Assembly: GCA_036873135.1 (NCBI GenBank)
Contig: JAPTYO010000002.1
Span: 23,090,452-23,154,451 of the forward strand
DNA from: Clarkia xantiana subsp. parviflora
Taxonomy: Eukaryota > Streptophyta > Magnoliopsida > Myrtales > Onagraceae
DNA: 64,000 nucleotides
Direction: 5' to 3'
The notes below the pieces were generated by a model that did not search any database, had not been told where the DNA came from, and saw only the letters and a list, made by a program, of their open reading frames with translations. Below, piece after piece: positions 22,185-32,720 of this stretch (positions are counted from its first letter, which is position 1; each line of letters begins with the position of its first letter). Both the position numbers and the translations under genes were made by a program.

Positions 22185-23200
22185 ATAGCCTTTCTGAATG
22201 CATCTGCATTATGAAACTTCATTCCAAGTTCCAACTCAAAATCACCTCCCATATGACTCTTGTACCACCTACCAGGTTCTTTACTAGTTGCATCATCCCT
22301 CAAATCATGCAGCCTAGTAGGAGTGGTGATTGTATCTGTAATTGAATCAGACATTTCAACACCAAAACCTGCTGAATCAACAAATATCTCTGCATCATTC
22401 AGATGAATTTCAGCCCCATAATTAGACTTGCCAAACCCAGGTACATCAGTTGCATCCCCATCAGTCTGAATACCCACATCTTCCCGCTTCTTCTTTTCAT
22501 GCTTCTTCTTTGTAGGTTTTTGACATTATTTCTAACAACTAGTGAATTATCATACTTGGCTAACTTGGGTGCCAAGTCAAAGTCATCATAAGATTCCTCA
22601 AACTCAGAGCTATCATCATCAGGTTCATCAGATGTTGGCATCCATGGTTCATCATCACTTGATAAGTCATAATCTCTCAAGTCGTTGATGTCGAAGAAAT
22701 CATCAACTGGCTCGTATTCAGGAAACATCTTCTCTTTACATTTTTCAATAACTGGTGGTTTCTTACCCATGTTTTCACCTCTTGGTGTCCCAATAACAAC
22801 GCGTGTTTGCTTTCTTCTTGGTTCAGTAAACTGATCCCCAACACCAATCAATCTAATTTGCTCCATAAATGGACTCTTATACCAAATAAGTGCATCAAAT
22901 GATGGCATAGCATACAGTGTAAGATCCACTATGTGACCCTGCCTCATATACATCCTTGTCATGTAAGCATCATCTTTCAGCAACACGATGTCCTTGATGA
23001 CACTTCTTTTTGGTGGGAGATACCAAATTGTGGGAATTATCAGGTCACAGTAGGCCATCACCAACGTCACCAGTGTATCAAAATCTAACTCACTTACTTT
23101 AAACCACCTCAATGTCTGAACATCTCAATTGAACACAATGTTCCCATCAGGTGAAACCCAGGAACCATTAGACCAAACATAAACTGTATAAGTCAGTTCA
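22185..23200 (-). pseudogene. MuDR-like transposase, N-terminal fragment
   Basis: The minus-strand frames start in the region around 23200 (phrases DELTYTVYVWSNG, VSPDGNIVFN). They continue with a long frame to 22399 (acidic stretch DDDSSEFEESYDDFD) and end with a frame carrying FELELGMKFHNADAFRKAI. That last block matches the MuDR DNA-binding domain found ahead of plant Mutator transposases. One frame change separates the two main frames. The protein is cut at 'FRKAI' by the gypsy LTR, and no transposase core lies beyond it. Confidence 0.65.
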
Positions 23201-24147
23201 TCCTTCGACAACCCGACTGGCACAAAGAAAATAACATAACATTAGGAACAGACATATCAGAAACAAACATAAACACAGTTCATCAATAGAACAACAACAA
23301 TGTATGTGTACAATCCAGAATCCAAACATCAAACAGACATTATACTATGTATAATGTTCCACAAAAGACCACTACAACCCCTAATCTCTCTTAATCAGAC
23401 ATAACATGCAATTTCCCTATAAAAAAAACCCTAGTTTTAGACCTAATGATGAAGCACAGACACATATGTCACTACGAAACTCACTCGAGCTGACGTTTGA
23501 AGCTTTGACAGAAGATCCTCTAGGCGATCTCATTCGTAGGGCCAAAATTCACCTCCACTTTGAGGAACGGCGACAGAACCAGCGGACCACGTCGATTAAA
23601 CGAACTAGGGTATGGACGACAACCCTAAAGACGAGAAGGAAGGGTGGATCCACCGGCGGAACGTCGCAGAGGGAGAATTATCACGCCAACTTCAGCGTTT
23701 GGAGTGTCTCTGTGAAGGGACATAGTGACGTTTGGAGTTCTGAAGCCAACTTCATAGTTTTAGAAGCTTTAGCACGCAAGGGCAATCTCGTCTCTTCAAG
23801 TTTCAATTTTTCGAAATATAAAAGTAAAAAGGGTCACGTGTTGTGCACGTGACCAACTAACATGTGTTTTAGACGGAAACTTAGGAGGTATCAAAATGAT
23901 ACAAATTGGAAAGAAATGGTACAAAAAATATACAAAAAAAGAAGTGGTACTAAAAGTGGATTCTCTGCAAATAAGTGGTATGAAAAGGTACTTAATCCCA
24001 GTATAACTTATTAAATGTGTGCTATTTTCAATTTTATGTTGTTTTCATCGAACCGCGGTCTAAAGAAGGTTAGACCGTGTTGGACCGATCGGACTGTAAA
24101 CCGGCTAATCTTCCAGTTCAAGTGCCGATCCGATTTTCAAAAAACTA
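23201..24147. other. Upstream region of MuDR-like fragment and right flank
   Basis: The region contains an AT-rich stretch and then a GC-richer block (23440-23720) with a plus-strand open frame of 148 codons and no recognisable domain. A short palindrome 'gggtcacgtgttgtgcacgtgacc' occurs at 23829-23852. The right end holds 'accggctaatcttccag' type sequence that pairs with the hAT left end. I cannot assign a function to the open frame. Confidence 0.4.
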
Positions 24148-25202
24148 CTTCTAACATCTACGTATTCAAAAAAAAAAATTCTGAAAGAAATCTAATATGT
24201 AATTAATAAAAGAAATGGTTTTATTATATTTATGCGTTTTTTACTAAAATACATTATTCTGCTAGTGTCAACAGCTGAAGGCATTTTTTAAATCCACTAC
24301 GTACCTGTAGAGGAACATAAAAAATTATTCCAATACCGCTCATAATGAATTAAAAAATTAATTTTTTAAGAATTTTTTTATTATAGTATAGGTATATTTT
24401 TTTCCTAAAATTTATTGGTTTGACAATCGGTATGGTTAGATGAATTATAGAATGTAAACAATTTTAGATAGTTTTATTCTAAAAATATATTCAATTGGGT
24501 GAATTACATGACCGAGTGAACCCTAAAAGGCAAATGAATTTATGTAGTTTTTTTTTTCTCAGTAGGATTCAGCTGGCCATATTTTTCACCCCACACAATA
24601 GAGTTTTAGAATAAACCAATTTTCCCTTTAGAGTTCATCCAACCATATCGTTCGTCAAATTCAATAGATTTTTAGAATAAAACTATCTAAACACATTTTC
24701 CATTTAGAGTTCATTCGGTCATATGCTTCACTCAATTCAATAAATTTTTAGAATAAAACTACCTACTTCATTTACCTTCTATGGCACACCTAACTTTACC
24801 GTTGGCTAAACCCAATTTTTTTTTTTAAGTATAAGAACTTCATAAACCTTAAAAAAAACCATATTAATAATATTTTTCTTTCTTCTTACACTACGGGGTT
24901 GTAGTGGAGTAATTTTTGGTTCTACTACAACAGATTTTTCTACCATGCTCCAAAAGCACCATACTTTTAATTTTTTTATTACTAGGGTGGACTTAATTAT
25001 AACATATGTAAAACTTTAAAAGCAGATGCAATTTAAAAAAAAAAAAAATTACGATGGTGGCACGTATGAAATAGTGCATTTGGTTAAAAAAATCAATTTT
25101 AGTTGTTATTAGGTTACACAATAGGTTCTTTTGGGGGGAAAATCCAGTATTAGTATACTCACTCTTTGTAACTATTATGTGTAATAATATTGTATAACCG
25201 TC
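24148..25202. other. AT-rich DNA with a short tandem triplication
   Basis: From about 24590 to 24780 a unit of roughly 85-110 bp is repeated two to three times. It contains 'tttagagttcat.c..ccatat.g' and 'tcaat.gatttttagaataaaact'. The remainder is AT-rich, with no gene or element that I recognise. Confidence 0.45.
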
Positions 25203-25644
25203 TTTTGGAATTTAGAATTCACCCTCCTAATTCAACTAAGTCTTTTGTATGTGGGATTGATAAAAAATAAAGTGAAAATAACGAATTGAAACGTAAGAAT
25301 GCTCAGATGAACCGGAAAGAAACTCTTTTACTTTATAATTAAGAAACCAAAATTACACGACTTAAATAGTAGAAATTCACAACGGAAACTAATAGAAATT
25401 ATCGCAAAACATGTTGCACTACTACCCACTACTTTGCTACAACGATTAGCAACAAAATCGGAAGAAATCAGCAGCAAATCCGGAGGCTCGATTTTTGCGT
25501 TCTTCAGTTGGATGATTGCAGGATTGAACCGGAATTGGACCACCACTGAACCGCAGAAGAGAGTTTTTGTAGTTAGACCGGCCAGTTCGGACAATCTTAA
25601 CAGACTTAACTGTCTGAAGTTTCCAAAAATAGTAAACTTCAACA
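25203..25644 (-). repeat. 3' LTR of the Ty1/copia element
   Basis: This 442-bp LTR is about 90% identical to 31134-31578. It is followed by a polypurine tract (minus-strand AGGGGAGAC, 25645-25653). On the plus strand its left end is TTTTGGAATTTAG where the partner has TGTTGGGATTTAG. The 5 bp before it are ccgtc. Confidence 0.85.
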
Positions 25645-25698
25645 GTCTCCCCTAAACTGAACTTGAGTGCTTCAATTCAGTTGGAGGACTCCTATTTT

Positions 25699-26232
25699 TT
25701 ATCTTAACTCCTCAAATGAGCTCATGTTTAATCCTTTGGTGAAAATGTCAGCAAGTTGCTCCTTAGTACTGCAGTACTCAACCTGGATTACACCTTCATT
25801 CACCAAGTCCCAAAGAAAAAACATCTTCACATTGATATGTTTGCTTCGACCATACAACACTGGAATTTTGGAGAGTTTAATTGCTGAGTTATTATCGCAG
25901 AAAAGCAAAGTAGGCTCTCCTTGTTCTTGCTTCAGAAAATGCGGGATTCTTCTCATCCAAACAGCATGACAACCACACATGGAAGCTGCCACAAACTCAA
26001 CTACTGTACTAGACAAAGTGACAATAGGTTGCTTCTTAGAACTCCAGCAGATGGCAGCTCCACTCATCATAAAAGTGAAGCCTGTTGTGCTTTTTCCATC
26101 ATCAATCGATCCTGCAAAATCTCCATCAGTGTAAGAAATAAGACTTGTACTTCTGACCTTCTTGTATTTGATCCCTAAGTCTCTTGTTCCTTGAAAATAT
26201 CTCAAGACTTTTTTCACTTCTAGTAGATGCAT
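25699..26232 (-). pseudogene. Copia RNase H
   Basis: A 177-codon open frame holds the phrases YTDGDFAGS, STTGF, CWSSKKQPIVTLSS, CDNNSAIKLSK, GRSKHINVK and EQLADIFTKGL. These cover the copia RNase H domain to its conserved C-terminus. It is the best-preserved part of the element. It is separated by a frame break from the reverse transcriptase upstream. Confidence 0.9.
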
Positions 26233-26244
26233 TTCAGTAGGGTT

Positions 26245-26513
26245 TTACATAAAACGACTCAATAGACTCACAACATATTGGATGTCAAGCCTAGTTGCAG
26301 TTAGATACATCAAAGATCCAATCATTTGTCTATAGAGAGTTTTGATGATCTGTGGATCTGACCCTGCTATTGTAAGCTTATTTCCAAGCTCAAAAGGTGT
26401 ACTGACTGGATTACATTTCTCCATTTGAAACTTGGTTAGTAGCTCACCAATATACTTTTTCTGACTGATTGAAATTCTTTCATCACTTTGCTTGACTTCT
26501 AATCCCAGAAAAT
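26245..26513 (-). pseudogene. Copia reverse transcriptase, C-terminal part
   Basis: The phrases GLEVKQSDERISISQKKYI and STPFELGNKL, then MIGSLMYLTATRLDI, match the end of the copia reverse transcriptase. The frame joins directly to the part at 27685-27936 if the nested element is removed (…LHYFL + GLEVK…). Confidence 0.9.
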
Positions 26514-27687
26514 TAGGCCTGTCAAAACGGGTCAACCCGCGACCCGCGACCCGCGGGTCACCAACCACCCGACCCGTGATTGACCCGGGGGTCACCACGG
26601 GTCAGGGTCGCAAACCCGTACCCAGGATCCCGGGTCACGGGTTGACCCGGGTCTGACCCGTGACCCGTCACTCTGCTAATTATTTAGGCTATGATGTTCA
26701 TCACGAGAACGGAGTCATTTCTAAAAGGTCTCCACATTCATCAAATACACTCAGCCTTCATCTAGTTTTTGAAATTTAGTACCAAAACCAATACATAAAA
26801 AACTAATATTCAAGATTCAGAAAGAAAACCCCATTTTTTTGAAGAATCTGACAAAATCCCAAAATGGAAATTTCAACGAAGAACATCTATCAAGGGAAAG
26901 GAGCAAACCGTATAGTAACTACAACAACAATCTTAGAAGCCCATTACAAAATACCAGTGGCACCCACTGATCAGAAAGTTCTGAAATGGATGATGATGGA
27001 AAGAAGAGTGGTGGATCGGATAAGAAAAGAATGATGAAATCAATCAGCTCCAATTCCATGGCTACTCTCAAAGCGGTTGTTCTTATCTCCGGCAACCCCA
27101 ACGTCAGCGGCTCTCTCCAGTTCATTCAGATGTAGCACTACCCAGACTCAGATGTATGTCCATGAAAATGCCAGATGGGGAGGACAACGATTACTTGTCG
27201 CCGGAATGAGAGGAGGACAGCCACAGGCCGCAGCCGACACCGTTAGCGAGGACGGAGAGAGAGCGAGAGATCCGTGACTCGTGAGCGAGAGGGCGGCGAC
27301 GCGACGACGCAACACGAGCGACGAGACGACGGAAAGGAGGTCGAAGAGGGAGGCCGGAGGGGAGACTCACTTGGAGTTGGCGCTGGCGGCTCCTTAGGTT
27401 ACAGACAACAGAGATAGACTGAGTCTCTTGCTCCTCTGTTCTTTACTTTGTAATTGAGAAGAGAGACAGCTGGTTAGCACTTCGCAGTAGCAGGTTAGGT
27501 GAGTATAACGGGTCACGGGCCGGGTCACGGGTCCGAACACTAAATCCGTACCCGGCCTGATTTTAACGGGTCATTTACGGGTCAACCCGTAAATGACCCG
27601 TTAGTATGTATAGGTGAACCCGGACCCGACCCGTGGCCGGGTCATTTACGGGTCATTTACGGGTCACGGGTAAAATTTACAGGCCTA
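26514..27687. mobile_element. Nested hAT-like element, 1,174 bp, with captured gene fragment
   Basis: It interrupts the copia reverse transcriptase. A perfect 8-bp target duplication, cagaaaat, lies at 26506-26513 and 27688-27695. The ends are TAGGCCTGTCAAAAC and, inverted, TAGGCCTGTAAATTT, which fits hAT elements. Both subterminal regions are packed with GGGTCA and TGACCC words over 100-200 bp. The middle (26690-27480) has ordinary base composition and includes a frame resembling the start of a Cu/Zn superoxide dismutase. There is no transposase, so it is non-autonomous (Pack-type). Confidence 0.8.
27031..27135 (+). pseudogene. Cu/Zn superoxide dismutase N-terminal fragment
   Basis: From the ATG at 27058 the frame reads MATLKAVVLISGNPNVSGSL and then QFIQ, then ends at a stop (27133-27135). 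The pattern 'LKAV-LI-G--NV-GSL-F-Q' is the first beta strand region of plant Cu/Zn superoxide dismutases, closest to the CSD3-like N-terminus. No later exons (copper or zinc ligands) follow. It probably represents exon 1 and flanking DNA captured by the surrounding hAT-like element. A chance match over about 24 residues cannot be ruled out. Confidence 0.5.
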
Positions 27688-27936
27688 CAGAAAATAGTGC
27701 AGCTTGCCTAGGTCTGACATCTCAAATTCAAGTGTCATTTGGGTTTTGAACTCCTCACACATGCTAACTGAGTTGCATGTATAGATTAAATCATCTACAT
27801 AGACACAAACTATTAAAAGATTTCCATTTGACTCAGTTTTGATGAAAAGTGTGTGTTCATATGAGCATTTTTCAAAGCTTTGTTGCGGGAGATTGCTTTC
27901 TAACCTGCTATACCAAGCCCTAGGTGCTTGTTTCAA
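27688..27936 (-). pseudogene. Copia reverse transcriptase, central part
   Basis: The frame contains KQAPRAWYSRL and VCVYVDDLIYT, including the catalytic YVDD motif, and ends at LGKLHYFL where the nested element begins. Confidence 0.9.
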
Positions 27937-28190
27937 AACATAGAGTGCCTTCTAAGCTTGTAAACATGATTCTCCTTTCTCTTGACTTCAAAACCAGGTA
28001 GTTGATCTACATTGACCACTTCATCTAAATTTTCATGTAGAAAGTTTGACTTTACATCTAACTGAAACAATGTCCACCTATTTTGAGCTAAGAAGGCAAT
28101 AACAGTCCTGATTGTATCTAACATTGCCACATGTGCAAAAACTTCAGTGTAATCTATCTCATAATATTGCTTGTACCCCTTAGCTACCAA
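27933..28190 (-). pseudogene. Copia reverse transcriptase, N-terminal part
   Basis: The phrases MVAKGYKQ, DYTEVFAHVAMLDTIRTVIA and LFQLDVKSNFLHENL match the copia reverse transcriptase fingers. The usual 'FAPVAR' reads 'FAHVAM' here. A frame shift separates it from the central part. The 5' extension to about 28,340 is out of frame. Confidence 0.9.
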
Positions 28191-28708
28191 TCTAGCATTC
28201 TGTTATTCTATTTCCCATTTCTCATTTAGTTTTGTCTTAAAGACCCACTTGACACTTATAGTTGTATGACCCTTGGGTAAACTGACTAATTCCCAAGTCT
28301 TATTTTTCTCAATACACTTTATCTCAGTTTTCATAGTCTTTCTCCATTTTAGGCTTTCATTTGCAGTTTCGAAATCTAGGGGATCACAATCAGAAAAAAG
28401 GCAATAATATGTAATGTGCTTATGTTCATTTCTATGAATTTGAACACCAATTACCTCATAATCTTCGAGCCATGTTGGCCTTTTGAATCATCTCTTCTCA
28501 TGCATGATGCTCCTGAATCAAGTTGCATTTGTACTTGCCTGCTACATTCTGGAAGTCTGAGTTGAGGGTCCCTCAAGTAAGCATCATCACCTTGATTTGT
28601 TGATCATTCTGAATCTACAGGAGTCTAAGCCTCTTGTTCTCCTGAATTAGCACCACCTGAGTTAACTGATCATTGAGCTTCATTCCTTTCTTTTTTAGGC
28701 ATCTCTTC

Positions 28709-29185
28709 TTAAAAATCTGGAATGATGAGCTTCCAGTCACTCCTTGTATCTCCCCATTTCCATGATGAAAGTTCATCAAACACCACATTCCTACTGATTA
28801 CGATCTTCTCAGTAATTGGATTGTACAGCTTATAGCCTTTGGACTCCTCACTGATTTCAAGGAAGATGCACTTTTGTCCTCTATCTTCAAGTTTCTTCTC
28901 GTGAGAGGTAATGAGTGCATATGCAATACACCTAAAGACTCTAAAGCTTTCCACTGAGGGTTTGATCCCTGACCATGTCTCCTGTGGTGTAAAACCATAC
29001 AAAGCTCGAGTAGGGCATCTGTTAAGCACAAAGAAAGTCCACACTACTGCTTCTCCCCAAAAGGCTTTAGGAACATTTCTTGATTTCATGATACATCTCA
29101 CCATGTTGATCATTGTCCTATTCTTCATATCAGCTACCCCATTTTTTCTGGTGACTGAGGTGCTGTCTTCCGCCTTTTGATTCAT
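28709..29185 (-). pseudogene. Copia integrase, C-terminal part
   Basis: A 158-codon frame with MKSRNVPKAFWGEAV, LNRCPTRALYGFTPQE and SVESFRVFRCIAY matches the copia integrase after the DDE core. The usual start of this block, 'R-NRT', is interrupted by a frame break near 29190. The open region 28200-28700 between this and the reverse transcriptase is decayed linker. Confidence 0.85.
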
Positions 29186-29226
29186 TTGTGCTTGCAGAAT
29201 ACCTCAAATTCAGTTCAGCGGTATTC

Positions 29227-29724
29227 TCATCCTCTGTCTGACCTGAGAGCAAGTATCTTTCTTCCAGATTGATTCTCAACTTCTTCCTTGAAGATCCTAA
29301 ATGCTTCTAATGCTTCTGACTTCTCAGCTAACACATATACCCAAGCTTTACTTGAGAAATTATCTATAAAAATGATGAAGTACCTCTTGCCACCATTGGT
29401 CATTGGTGAGATAGGTCCACAGATGTCAGTGCGAACTAATTGCAAAGGTTCAGTTGATCTCCAAGTTGCCTCATTAGGGAATGAATCATTTGTTTGCTTT
29501 CCTAACACACATGCTTCACATAATTCAGACTTTACTTCAATTTTTGGCAGTCCTCGAACCATCTGATGCTTGCTTAAGGTACTCAGCCCTTTGAAACTGA
29601 GATGTCTCATCCTCATTTGCCACAACCAAGATTCATCATCCTGAGTCTCATATGTTCCTTCTTTGGTAGCATTGCATTCATGCTCATAGTTGAGTTCAAC
29701 AGAGTATAATCTCTCTGAAGTCAT
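29227..29724 (-). pseudogene. Copia gag-pre-integrase and integrase core
   Basis: The frame carries LWQMRMRHLSFKGLSTL (the pre-integrase domain, in which the zinc-binding HLR pattern is partly kept) and CEACVLGKQ. Next come RTDICGPISP, FIIFIDNFSSKAWVYV and LRSDRG, the integrase core with its Asp residues. It ends at a stop before the Glu of the DDE triad. Confidence 0.9.
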
Positions 29725-29945
29725 CTTTGAGGAGAAAACACAAGTGTGTTTTCATTGTAAATGTCAAAGTGTCCATCATCAATAACCATTGAGTATCCAT
29801 ACTCTTGCAGCTGCCCAATAACTAATAAGTTTGTAGCTAACTGAGGCACATAAAGAACATCATGTATTACCTCTGCCAAATCCTCACTGCTTTTTGAACT
29901 TGACACTACCTTTGCCTTCAACAGGAACACTTGAGTTGTTGCCAA
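29721..29945 (-). pseudogene. Copia protease to pre-integrase linker
   Basis: The phrase VIHDVLYVPQLATNLLVIGQL is the conserved segment after the copia protease. The frame is short and broken on both sides. Confidence 0.8.
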
Positions 29946-29955
29946 ACACTATTTT

Positions 29956-30204
29956 TTATTTGTAATGCTCATCAATGGATGAGATTGCCTCTTTCCTTCC
30001 GGTCATGTGGTTTGTACATCCTGAGTCAAGGTACCATACATTCTTACTTTGCTGAGTGCCTTCTCCATCATTGATAGCCATCAGAAGCACCTCTTGTCCC
30101 TCAGAATTTGAAAATTTGGATTTCAGTTGTTGCTTCTCCTCGGGCAATCTTGCATAGCATTCTGACTTGAAGTGGCCAAGTCCGTGGCATCTGTAGCATT
30201 CCAC
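29956..30204 (-). pseudogene. Copia gag zinc knuckle and protease
   Basis: CYRCHGLGHFKSEC (CX2CX4HX4C) is the nucleocapsid knuckle. It is followed by WYLDSGCTNHMTG, the retropepsin active site with the DSG triad. Confidence 0.9.
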
Positions 30205-30281
30205 TTGAGACTCGCCTCCTGATCTGCCTCTTTCTCTAACCAGATGACCTCTCCCCCTCTATTTTGAGTGGAAGTTCTCTC

Positions 30282-30617
30282 TTACTTGAGGCTTTTCTTC
30301 TTCTTCTTCTTCTTCTTCTTCTTCTTCTTCTTCTTCTTCTTCTTCTTCTTCTTCTTCTTCACTCCTGCCCTTGTAGTGTCCTCTCCAAGGTCCCTTCTTT
30401 CCTCTTCCTCTGAAAGAACCTCTTCCTCTATTATAAAATGAGTTTTCTGTAACAAGGCATGTTCTTCAGTGTCTGAGATTCTATTTAGCTTTTGCTCGTG
30501 AAGAACTAGAGAGCTTTGCAACTCATCTAAGGACAAATAGTCAATATCCTTGGATTCTTCTATGGTAACAATCACAAAGTTAAGTTTGTGAGTCAATGAC
30601 CTTAAAATCTTCTCCAC
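30282..30617 (-). pseudogene. Copia gag C-terminal part with polylysine expansion
   Basis: The phrases MEKILRSL, LDELQSSLVLHEQKLNR and DLGEDTTRAG match copia gag (UBN2 type). The frame then runs into more than 20 consecutive lysine codons encoded by a (TTC)n microsatellite on the plus strand (30293-30360). The expansion sits just before the zinc knuckle, which normally has an Arg/Gly-rich linker. Confidence 0.8.
30293..30360. repeat. (TTC)n microsatellite
   Basis: An uninterrupted run of more than 20 TTC units lies inside the copia gag region. On the coding (minus) strand this is (GAA)n, read as lysine codons AAG in the gag frame. Confidence 0.9.
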
Positions 30618-30782
30618 TATCTGTTTATCACTCAGAGTCTCTCATGTGATCCTTATTTTACTGCATATCTTCATGATCCTTTATAAATAATCAATAACCT
30701 TTTCTCCTTCTCTCATTTGTAGCAGTTTAAACTCACGTCTTAGAGCCTACAGCTGAGCTCTCTTTATCCTTTCTGACCCTGC

Positions 30783-31073
30783 TCATTTCTTCTTCAAGGA
30801 CTCCCAGATGTCCTTTGCAGTGTCTTTGCAAACAATTGTTGAGAGAGTGGCCTTGTCAATTGCTTGAAACAACACGTTTTTTGCTATAAGATCAAGCAAC
30901 TTCTTCCTTTTATATTTTTCATCATCTAAACTTCCAAATCCTTCTTCAATCACCTCCCAATACTCTTTAGCCCGTAAGAGATTCTCCATTATGGTGCTCC
31001 AATAACCGTAATCACCTTCATAGATGGGAATCATCAGTTCCACGAAGCTGCTGCTGCTGCTGCCTTCATTCAT
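30783..31073 (-). pseudogene. Copia gag N-terminal part
   Basis: This frame begins MNEGSSSSSFVELMIPIYEG and contains YGYWSTIMENLLRAKEYWEVIEE-type sequence, typical of the DUF4219/UBN2 gag start. It lies 60 bp downstream of the primer site, as expected. A stop at 30783 ends it early. Confidence 0.85.
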
Positions 31074-31133
31074 CTCTTTCAGGATTGCGGAAGAATTTAC
31101 GTTTATCTTCTAACATTGGACTATGATACCACT

Positions 31134-31578
31134 TGTTGGGATTTAGAATTTACTCTCCTAAATCAACTAAGTCTTTTGTATGTGGGATTGATAAAAAAAA
31201 CAAAGTGAAAATAACGAATTGAAATGTAAGAATGCTCAGATGAACTAGAAAGAAACTCTATTACTTGATAGTTAAGAAACCAAAATTACATGAATTAAAT
31301 AGTAGAAATTCAAAACGTAAACTAATAGAAATTATTGCAAAACATGATGCACTACTAACCCACTACTTTGCTACAACGATTAACAACAAAATCGGAAGAA
31401 ATCGGCAGCAAATCCGGAGGCTCGAGTTTTGCATTCCCCAGTTGGATGATTGCAGGATTGAACCGGAATTGGACCACCACTGAACCGCAAAATAGAGTTG
31501 TTGTAGTTAGACCGGCCGGTTCGGAAAATCTTAACAGGCTTAATTGTCTGAAGTTTCTAAAAATAGTAAACTTCAACA
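31134..31578 (-). repeat. 5' LTR of the Ty1/copia element
   Basis: A 445-bp LTR with TGTTGGG and TTCAACA ends (plus orientation). The adjoining primer site on its left reads TGGTATCATAG on the minus strand. Small indels against the 3' LTR account for the 3-bp length difference. Confidence 0.88.
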
Positions 31579-31699
31579 CCATCAATTTATTAAGAGGGAG
31601 GTGAGAATAAGCATGTGGGAAGGGAAGCAAGTTCCTAGGGGCTAGGAAGGTTCGAGCTACCAGCTGAGCTCGTGGGCTAATAGGCGCTTGTCGGGACCC

Positions 31700-32041
31700 A
31701 ACCCTGAACCCCATGTGAGAATAGAGGCTTAGCTTAGTTGGTGTCCATGTGTTGTGTAGAGTGAATGCCCAAAATAGGCTTCATAGCCAAACTTATTCCC
31801 AAACTAGGCTTCTTCAGAAACAAATTCCCAAAATAGGTTTTTTTTTTATTTAGTCATTTATATTTTTATATATTACACCCAAAGTTTATGTTTTATTAAA
31901 ATTGATCCTAAACCTAATTATAATACAAGAAAAAAAAATTGAAAATTAAGATAATTATATGTAAAAGTTATAAACATAAAAATAATAAATTAGTAATTAG
32001 TAATTGTGAAAAAATTCTAAAAATAGAATGTGCCAAATTTA

Positions 32042-32082
<41 letters not shown>

Positions 32083-32720
32083 GTAATAGAAAACGTAAAG
32101 AAACTAAATACTCATGATTTTTGTAAGTATAAAAATATAAACCCTAAATAAAATATGTTAAATTAGCAAATGAAAAAAATAATAACGGATAAACTAATTT
32201 AAATTTAAAAAATCAAAAGAATAAATTTAAGAATGAATTTTAGCTAGTTAGTTTTTTTTTTTTTTTGTCATACTCTTAATGAATATAATTTGTATATCAT
32301 TATATATTTGTTTCAAAATTTATTTATTTTTAAATTTTTTCTTTTAATTTCACATATTTTTTTAGAATTAAAATCTACAAAAGTTGTTTTGTTTGATTAT
32401 TTTTTAAGGTGAATTTTCAACATTTGATTAATTAATTTTTATTTATATTTTTAATTTTTCATACATTTATTCTTCTTAAATTTCAATTTTTTTAATTATA
32501 TTTTTTATTAAGGTTCATTTGTAACATATTGTAAACTTTATGATTCAAATTAAATAATATACATTACTAATAAAATGAAAAGACTTATTTTAAAAATTAG
32601 TTTCTAAAAGAGCCAAGTTTGAGAATTAGTTTGGTGAAGTAACCTAATTTGTGAATTAACTCGTGTTGTGTACCACTCGTTTCCTTTCGTTAGTTCGACC
32701 AAACCGGCACAATCGTTGGG
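31700..32720 (+). repeat. Possible tRNA-derived SINE split by a MULE
   Basis: A box-A-like word, TAGCTTAGTTGG, lies near 31731-31742. After removal of the 31759-32662 element and one target copy, a box-B-like AGTTCGACC follows about 33 bp later, near 32691. Spacing fits a pol III promoter, but the B box is weak and there is no second copy. Confidence 0.3.
31759..32662. mobile_element. Mutator-type MITE, 904 bp
   Basis: The ends read GAGTGAATGCCCAAAATAGG and, inverted from the right, GAGTTAATTCACAAATTAGG. The inverted similarity carries on for about 80 bp. A perfect 10-bp target duplication, gtgttgtgta, lies at 31749-31758 and 32663-32672. The interior is AT-rich, with a run of more than 30 A at 32049-32082, and non-coding. 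Confidence 0.8.

Larger units (their letters stand above)
18921..24147. mobile_element. Candidate hAT element enclosing nested insertions
   Basis: The left end reads CAGAGTTTTAAAAACC. The right end, read inverted, is TAGTTTTTTGAAAATC. Next to both lies an 8-bp flank, cttttaac (18913-18920) and cttctaac (24148-24155), with one mismatch. Subterminal parts on both sides contain 'gattagc.ggt' and 'agaccg' words in inverted orientation. Inside are a truncated gypsy element and a MuDR-like fragment. No hAT transposase was seen, so this is either a non-autonomous carrier or a chance pairing of ends. Confidence 0.45.
25203..31578 (-). mobile_element. Ty1/copia retrotransposon, full length but decayed
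   Basis: The element is 6,376 bp including a 1.2-kb nested insertion. It has LTRs of 442 and 445 bp and a Met-tRNA primer site at 31121-31132 (minus-strand TGGTATCATAG). The flanking 5-mers ccgtc and ccatc (25198-25202, 31579-31583) look like a target duplication with one change. Gag, zinc knuckle, protease, integrase, reverse transcriptase and RNase H follow in copia order. Stops and frame shifts break the polyprotein at least seven times, so it is inactive. Confidence 0.9.
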
